The notes below the pieces were generated by a model. That model was given only the letters and a program-made list of their open reading frames with translations, was not told the DNA's origin and did not search any database. A stretch of 64,000 nt of DNA from a virus: positions 26,133-90,132 of the IMG/VR virus record IMGVR_UViG_3300023174_000112. The stretch is one strand, 5' to 3'. The position numbers were made by a program, and so were the translations under genes. This document shows positions 59,974 to 64,000 of this stretch, piece after piece (position 1 is the first letter of the stretch; each line of letters begins with the position of its first letter).

Positions 59974-61439
59974 AACGATGCACCATACAAATACGTGACG
60001 AAGTAAACATCAAGATTGAAGGCCTGGACTTGGATGCTCGCAAGTCTTTGGTCAATGCTTTCAAATATGAAAACCCTGCGGCACGTTATCTGCCAGCGGT
60101 GAGACTGGGACGGTGGGATGGCAAGGTAGCATACTTTCAACTGGGTGGATCAACTTATGTGAACCTGTTGCCTGAGATCATGCCCATATTGGAAAAGTTT
60201 GATTATGATGTTGAGCTGGATGATCAACGCGACTACTCAAACACATTCAACTTTGAGTCAGTAACTGAAACAAGTTTTGAGCATGTGAAGTGGCCCCGGA
60301 CACACCCGGCTGCAGGCGAACCCGTCATGTTGCGTGACTATCAAGTGGAGATCATCAACAACTTTTTGGCCAATCCACAGTGCATACAAGAAGTGGCCAC
60401 TGGTGCAGGCAAGACTATTATGACTGCGGCCTTGAGCAATGCTGTTGCCCCCTATGGTCGGAGTATTGTGATTGTGCCCAACAAAAGTCTTGTGACACAG
60501 ACCGAAGCAGACTATATCAACATGCAACAAGACGTTGGTGTGTACTTTGGCGACAGAAAAGAATATGGTCGTCAGCACACAATATGCACATGGCAAAGTC
60601 TAAACAACCTGTTGAAGAACACCAAGGCAGGCATCGGCGACTGCACCATTGGTGAGTTCCTGGAGGATGTTGTGTGTGTTATTGTGGACGAAGTACACAT
60701 GGCCAAAGCAGACGCACTGAAAACACTGTTAACAGGTGTAATGGCCACAGTGCCAATTCGCTGGGGTTTGACTGGAACTGTGCCCAAAGAAAAGTTTGAA
60801 AGCCAAGCCTTGTTGGTCAGTCTTGGTCCTGTGATTGGCCGGCTCAGTGCCAGCGAACTGCAACAACAAGGTGTGCTGGCCAACTGTCATGTGAACATTG
60901 TGCAGTTGATTGATCACGTGGAGTATAAAGATTACCAAAGCGAACTTAAATACCTACTTGAAGAATCTGGACGCTTGGATACCATGGCCGATCTTGTGCG
61001 CAATGTAAATGAAACTGGCAACACCCTGGTGCTGGTGGATCGTACTGAATGCGGTAGACAACTGGTTGCACGGTTGGGTGACAAAGCAGTGTTTGTGTCG
61101 GGCGCCACCAAAGGATCAAAGCGGCAAGCAGAATATGATGAAGTGGCCGACGCAACAGACAAAATCATCGTGGCCACATATGGTGTGGCAGCGGTTGGAA
61201 TTAACATACCTCGAATATTCAACCTTGTTCTTGTGGAGCCTGGCAAAAGTTTTGTTAGAGTCATCCAGAGCATTGGCCGTGGTATTAGAAAAGCAGAAGA
61301 CAAAGATCACGTCCAAATCTGGGACATAACATCGACATGTAAATTTGCCAAGCGTCATTTGACCAAGCGCAAACAGTTCTACAAAGAAGCCAACTACCCC
61401 TTCACACAAGAAAAACTTGATTGGATGACGTTAGGTTGA
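59970..61439 (+). CDS. uvsW: ATP-dependent helicase (UvsW)
   Basis: 489 residues, ATGA overlap with the previous gene. An N-terminal duplex-binding domain, MLRDYQVEIINNFLAN (Q-like region), Walker A VATGAGKT at 142-149, DEVH box at 240-243, WGLTGTVPKEKF (motif III), and VIQSIGRGIRKAED (motif VI). It unwinds branched DNA and R-loops and promotes branch migration, ending origin-dependent replication in T4. Its stop codon overlaps the -35 of the next promoter. Confidence 0.95.
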   Translation: MKRCTIQIRDEVNIKIEGLDLDARKSLVNAFKYENPAARYLPAVRLGRWDGKVAYFQLGGSTYVNLLPEIMPILEKFDYDVELDDQRDYSNTFNFESVTETSFEHVKWPRTHPAAGEPVMLRDYQVEIINNFLANPQCIQEVATGAGKTIMTAALSNAVAPYGRSIVIVPNKSLVTQTEADYINMQQDVGVYFGDRKEYGRQHTICTWQSLNNLLKNTKAGIGDCTIGEFLEDVVCVIVDEVHMAKADALKTLLTGVMATVPIRWGLTGTVPKEKFESQALLVSLGPVIGRLSASELQQQGVLANCHVNIVQLIDHVEYKDYQSELKYLLEESGRLDTMADLVRNVNETGNTLVLVDRTECGRQLVARLGDKAVFVSGATKGSKRQAEYDEVADATDKIIVATYGVAAVGINIPRIFNLVLVEPGKSFVRVIQSIGRGIRKAEDKDHVQIWDITSTCKFAKRHLTKRKQFYKEANYPFTQEKLDWMTLG

Positions 61440-61464
61440 CATTTGTCACATAACCCTGTATTAT
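61436..61464 (+). promoter_or_regulatory. Sigma70-type promoter for the 61471 gene
   Basis: TTGACA, 17-nt spacer, TATTAT; 6 nt separate the -10 from the ATG at 61471 (leaderless pattern). Confidence 0.78.
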
Positions 61465-61470
61465 AACAAC

Positions 61471-61971
61471 ATGCGAATACTAACACTTGACAACATCCAT
61501 TACGACCTAGATCATCTGCCCGAAGAAGTAGATGACATGCGATTTGCCATACTAGATAACTCAAACCCACAAGAGCCAGACTACCATTTTATTCCACTAA
61601 TCTTTTTAGAGAGTTTCAATGCTCCTGCACTTGTGCTACGTATTGGTGAGAACACCATAAAGATGCCCATGGATTGGCAAATACTCATAGGCGAACCCGA
61701 AATAGGTGACTTAGAAGTGTTGCCGCTGACATCCATAAACGATCGTGGCTTTAGAGTGTTTCAATTCAATCCACTCACAAGTTTTCGTCCAAGTTTTCCA
61801 GACATTGAAATATTAGATGTGTATCATGAAGTATCGTGGTATGCACCCAAATTAAAGAATGGGCAGTTACTTGCAGTGCCCTTGAACGATGATCCGGATC
61901 CTGACTGTGTGTACTTTGTCAAAGACGTCAGTCGCAACTGTGAGATAGTAGACTACAACAAAGCATGGTGA
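61471..61971 (+). CDS. Conserved-type phage protein, unknown (166 aa)
   Basis: MRILTLDNIHYDLDHLPEEV, LVLRIGENTIKMPMDWQILI, GDLEVLPLTSINDRGFRVFQ and VSWYAPKLKNGQLLAVPLND: a beta-rich, aromatic protein like unnamed genes near uvsW in T4-like aquatic phages. No enzyme motif, no membrane part. ATG is right behind the promoter, no ribosome site; a late-transcription or replication regulator would suit the location but is not supported directly. Confidence 0.7.
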   Translation: MRILTLDNIHYDLDHLPEEVDDMRFAILDNSNPQEPDYHFIPLIFLESFNAPALVLRIGENTIKMPMDWQILIGEPEIGDLEVLPLTSINDRGFRVFQFNPLTSFRPSFPDIEILDVYHEVSWYAPKLKNGQLLAVPLNDDPDPDCVYFVKDVSRNCEIVDYNKAW

Positions 61972-61974
61972 TTT

Positions 61975-62121
61975 ATGCCTTACACTGAACCACAAATATT
62001 TGAAATCGTCAATCGCTTGGCCAAGATTTACTTGGAAAGTTACCCAGAAGATCGGGAAGGTTTGGAACGTTTCCTGCGCTGGGCACACATTCAATATGGC
62101 TACAAGTATGGGAACTCTTAA
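61975..62121 (+). CDS. Small helical protein (48 aa)
   Basis: ATG 61975, 3 nt after the previous stop. MPYTEPQIFEIVNRLAKIYL, then a SYPEDREGLERFLRWAHIQY segment, end GYKYGNS. Two helices; charged. Overlaps the next gene by 14 nt, so a genuine co-translated gene is likely; no family known. Confidence 0.6.
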   Translation: MPYTEPQIFEIVNRLAKIYLESYPEDREGLERFLRWAHIQYGYKYGNS

Positions 62122-62407
62122 ACCTGGTGCCACTCTCATTTACGAACGTGTGGGCAACGAAGTCTATGCCCGCGAAGCTGGTGCCGACCCCAGGACCAGA
62201 CAGCTTGTGGGCTACAGTTACGATCCTGTGACTGGGCACCAAATTGATTATACCAAACAAACATCAGATGGAGATAGATTGTTTGACCGTCTGCAGGAAG
62301 ATAAAATGTGGGGCGATATTCGGCGACTGGCCCGGACCAATCCAACTTTACAAGACGCTGTGGATCGTGTTATAATGATATACAAACTAATCAAAGTAGA
62401 CAAGTGA
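62108..62407 (+). CDS. Conserved-type phage protein, unknown (99 aa)
   Basis: ATG 62108 gives MGTLKPGATLIYERVGNEVY, the start type usual for this small gene in T4-like aquatic phages; ATG 62096 would add four residues. AREAGADPRTRQLVGYSYDP, then an acidic loop and the helix KMWGDIRRLARTNPTLQDAV. No known function. The next gene starts with GTG overlapping its stop. Confidence 0.68.
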   Translation: MGTLKPGATLIYERVGNEVYAREAGADPRTRQLVGYSYDPVTGHQIDYTKQTSDGDRLFDRLQEDKMWGDIRRLARTNPTLQDAVDRVIMIYKLIKVDK

Positions 62408-62856
62408 GCGACAAATTAAACATTGTGAATGAGATGCGACAATTGGATCGCAAAAACAGAAACTTCTATCGTGATCTCACAGACGAGGAACGCAAGAAGT
62501 TTTCAAACTACCTTATGATTCGTTGGGCGTCATGTGTAGAAGGATCTCGAGAGATGCAAGAGTTTTATTTGATCTCCACCAACGAGCGATTGAACAAACA
62601 CTTTTTCAACATCAATAAACACCCTGAATTGCAATGGTTGTGTGCTACCACAGTGAGTCCAGACATGGGCACACCCAGACACAACTGGATTTCACCCAAG
62701 AAAAAAGAAGCAGGTGCAGGGGCAAGTGCCGTCAAAAAGCAACTGGCAGAGTTGTTTCCCACATACAAAGAAGATGAAATAGCCATGCTGGCCGCAATGA
62801 CCACAAAGAAAGAACTTGATCAATACATCCGAGACCATGGCCGAGACACTAAGTGA
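62404..62856 (+). CDS. Possible clamp-loader small subunit-like protein (gp62-like, tentative)
   Basis: 150 residues from GTG 62404 (GTGA overlap). SDKLNIVNEMRQLDRKNRNF, FSNYLMIRWASCVEGSREMQ, NKHFFNINKHPELQWLCATT and PRHNWISPKKKE, then a Lys/Glu-rich helical end. The order (short N-terminal helices, a compact helical core with a basic W/R-rich segment) faintly resembles gp62 of T4-like phages, but similarity is weak and I cannot confirm it. Unrecognised otherwise. Confidence 0.55.
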   Translation: MSDKLNIVNEMRQLDRKNRNFYRDLTDEERKKFSNYLMIRWASCVEGSREMQEFYLISTNERLNKHFFNINKHPELQWLCATTVSPDMGTPRHNWISPKKKEAGAGASAVKKQLAELFPTYKEDEIAMLAAMTTKKELDQYIRDHGRDTK

Positions 62857-63526
62857 ACTCACTTGCGGCTACTGCAAGAAAACATTTCGACGTGCAGAAA
62901 GTCTTGTGGTGCATTTGTGTGAACCCAAACGTCGACGTCAAGAACGGTCAGAGCGTGGAGTTGAACTGGGCTTTCAATCCTATTTGAGATTCTATGAGAT
63001 TGCACAAGGATCAGCACGACTCAAAACATTTGATGACTTTGCAGACTCACCGTACTACAAGGCCTTTGTAAAGTTTGGCAGGTACTGTGTGGCTACTCGG
63101 GCAATCAATCCCAGACAGTTTACAGAGTGGTTGCTCAAGCACAACAAAAAGATTGACAACTGGGCATCAGACAAGATCTACACAGAATACCTGTTGGATT
63201 ATTTAAAGGTGGAAGCAGTGGCAGATGCATTAGCACGAGCAGTGGAGTTTGGTATAGACTGGAGTGAAAAACATTCAGCACCTGCCCATGATTGTTTGCG
63301 TTATGGCAGCACTCATGCCATGTGCTATGCTGTGACAACAGGACGTATTAGTCCTTGGGTGATATACAACTCAGAGTCAGGACAGAAGTTTCTAGGTGAA
63401 CTCACAGCCGATCAGGTCTCAATGATATGGCCTTACATAGATTCAGACATATGGCAAAAGAAATTCTCAGATTATACTGCAGACACAGAATACGCACGAG
63501 AAATTTTACGACAAGCAGGATGGTAA
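62837..63526 (+). CDS. Zinc-finger-containing phage protein, unknown (229 aa)
   Basis: ATG 62837 (20-nt overlap). N-terminal C2HC-like finger: LTCGYCKKTFRRAESLVVHL followed by CEPKRRRQ. The rest is helical and aromatic (YYKAFVKFGRYCVATRAINP, FTEWLLKHNKKIDNWASDKI, ISPWVIYNSESGQKFLGELT). A gene of this kind follows the gp62-like gene in several aquatic T4-like phages; its role is unknown. A nucleic-acid-binding adaptor would fit the finger. Confidence 0.7.
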   Translation: MAETLSELTCGYCKKTFRRAESLVVHLCEPKRRRQERSERGVELGFQSYLRFYEIAQGSARLKTFDDFADSPYYKAFVKFGRYCVATRAINPRQFTEWLLKHNKKIDNWASDKIYTEYLLDYLKVEAVADALARAVEFGIDWSEKHSAPAHDCLRYGSTHAMCYAVTTGRISPWVIYNSESGQKFLGELTADQVSMIWPYIDSDIWQKKFSDYTADTEYAREILRQAGW

Positions 63527-63527
63527 C

Positions 63528-63887
63528 ATGATCAAATCAATAATGAGCATGGGCAAGTACGTCACAGTGGGCGGTGGTAACAGTGCCAGCAACTACATCA
63601 ACACCGGTGCTGGCATGATGGGCGTGGGCGACCTAAGATTCAACACCAGCACTCAACAAATTGAATTCTACAACGGCCAGAGTTGGCAAACATTTATTAT
63701 GGCACAGGCCACTGTGGGGCTTGCTGGTCATGCCGAATCAGCTATTGACTGGGCATTGAATAAAATGGAACAAGAAAAGGAAGCTCTACGCATGGCCGAA
63801 CAGTATCCGGCTGTGGCCGATGCCTTGGGTGCTGTGCGTGAAGCCGAACAGCAATTGAAAATGGTTGTGGCGCTGTGTAGAACATGA
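63528..63887 (+). CDS. Small structural-type protein (119 aa)
   Basis: ATG 63528, one base after the previous stop. Gly/Asn-rich start (GKYVTVGGGNSASNYINTGA), a fibre-type strand pair GDLRFNTSTQQIEFYNGQSW, and a C-terminal coiled-coil helix (ALNKMEQEKEALRMAEQYPA). Resembles a small virion protein of aquatic T4-like phages; could bridge fibres or baseplate parts. No enzymatic motif. Confidence 0.65.
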   Translation: MIKSIMSMGKYVTVGGGNSASNYINTGAGMMGVGDLRFNTSTQQIEFYNGQSWQTFIMAQATVGLAGHAESAIDWALNKMEQEKEALRMAEQYPAVADALGAVREAEQQLKMVVALCRT

Positions 63888-63919
63888 GTGCAGAGTATCT
63901 ATGATATTGATGTTGCTGA

Positions 63920-63925
63920 TAAATA
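63920..63925 (+). promoter_or_regulatory. Late promoter 5 nt before the window-end gene
   Basis: ATAAATA, then TTATT and ATG 63931. Confidence 0.6.
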
Positions 63926-63930
63926 TTATT

Positions 63931-64000
63931 ATGAATTTTATTGACAACAAATATACATTATGGTATCAACATCTTATTGCAACTAGGAAGAATCGAGTTC
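63931..64000 (+). CDS. Start of an HNH-type endonuclease-like gene (partial)
   Basis: Only 23 complete codons are in the window: MNFIDNKYTLWYQHLIATRK then NRV. The NKYT-x-WY-x2-L/I-I pattern is the usual opening of HNH endonucleases encoded in T4-like phages (a W-Y-x2-I-I motif ahead of the zinc/HNH core). The catalytic part lies beyond the window, so this is tentative. TAAATA lies 5 nt before the ATG. Confidence 0.5.
   Translation, partial: MNFIDNKYTLWYQHLIATRKNRV

Noticed and set aside
1-64000. tRNA genes, rRNA, transposon ends or integrase/attachment sites
   Set aside because: Intergenic spaces are mostly under 150 nt and explained by promoters, terminators or leaders; no cloverleaf, transposase or integrase motif was seen.

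Overview
The window is a near-continuous stretch of a strictly lytic-looking, T4-like contractile-tailed phage genome. It carries recognisable T4-type morphogenesis genes (gp4, gp13, gp14, gp15, gp16, gp17, gp18, gp19, a gp19/gp54-like tube protein) and T4-type replication/recombination genes (gp32, uvsX, uvsY, uvsW, a dexA-like exonuclease, a dNMP kinase). T4-type late promoters (TATAAATA/TAAATA) precede many genes. No integrase, repressor, tRNA, portal, major capsid or DNA polymerase gene is present, so the window is only part of the genome. Gene content and the extra cargo resemble aquatic T4-like phages (the cyanophage/pelagiphage type), and the host-type sigma70 promoters fit a bacterial host, but the host cannot be named from the sequence.

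Layout. 1-12208: three huge repeat-built fibre genes plus a 53-residue gene. 12234-15427 (minus strand): a Nudix hydrolase, gp15 and gp14, behind a bidirectional terminator. 15466-19454: two genes driven by near-identical sigma70-type promoters, a radical SAM enzyme, gp13 and an SGNH-like protein. 19456-22974: DexA-like exonuclease, B12-type radical SAM (minus), dNMP kinase, zinc/HNH-like protein (minus). 23038-40659: late structural run with sheath (greatly enlarged), tube, tube-like protein, gp4, gp16, several virion-protein candidates (three begin with a T4-like capsid-targeting/cleavage signal), a fibre-like protein, a secreted NucA-type nuclease with a 42-residue membrane protein, a radical SAM enzyme and terminase gp17. 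40671-48747: gp32, uvsX and uvsY interleaved with three radical SAM enzymes, a sulfotransferase-like protein, an SDR and a methyltransferase.

48756-57138 is a surface-glycan type cassette: a cytidylyltransferase fused to a mannose-isomerase-type cupin, three glycosyltransferases, four related GT-B-like paralogues, an FkbM methyltransferase and two other methyltransferases. 57156-59083 holds three separately promoted genes (two small, one AAA+ ATPase), two tiny membrane ORFs and a double terminator. 59082-64000 holds uvsW and a run of conserved but mostly unnamed phage genes, ending in the start of an HNH-type gene.

Most notable: (i) six radical SAM enzymes in 64 kb, four with an N-terminal four-cysteine auxiliary-cluster motif of nearly fixed spacing, inserted with overlapping junctions inside core phage operons; (ii) at least thirteen genes whose start codon lies only 4-7 nt after a promoter -10 element, suggesting extensive leaderless transcription; (iii) repeated sigma70 promoters with identical 29-bp cores in front of small unknown genes; (iv) a secreted nuclease plus micro-membrane protein in the late region.
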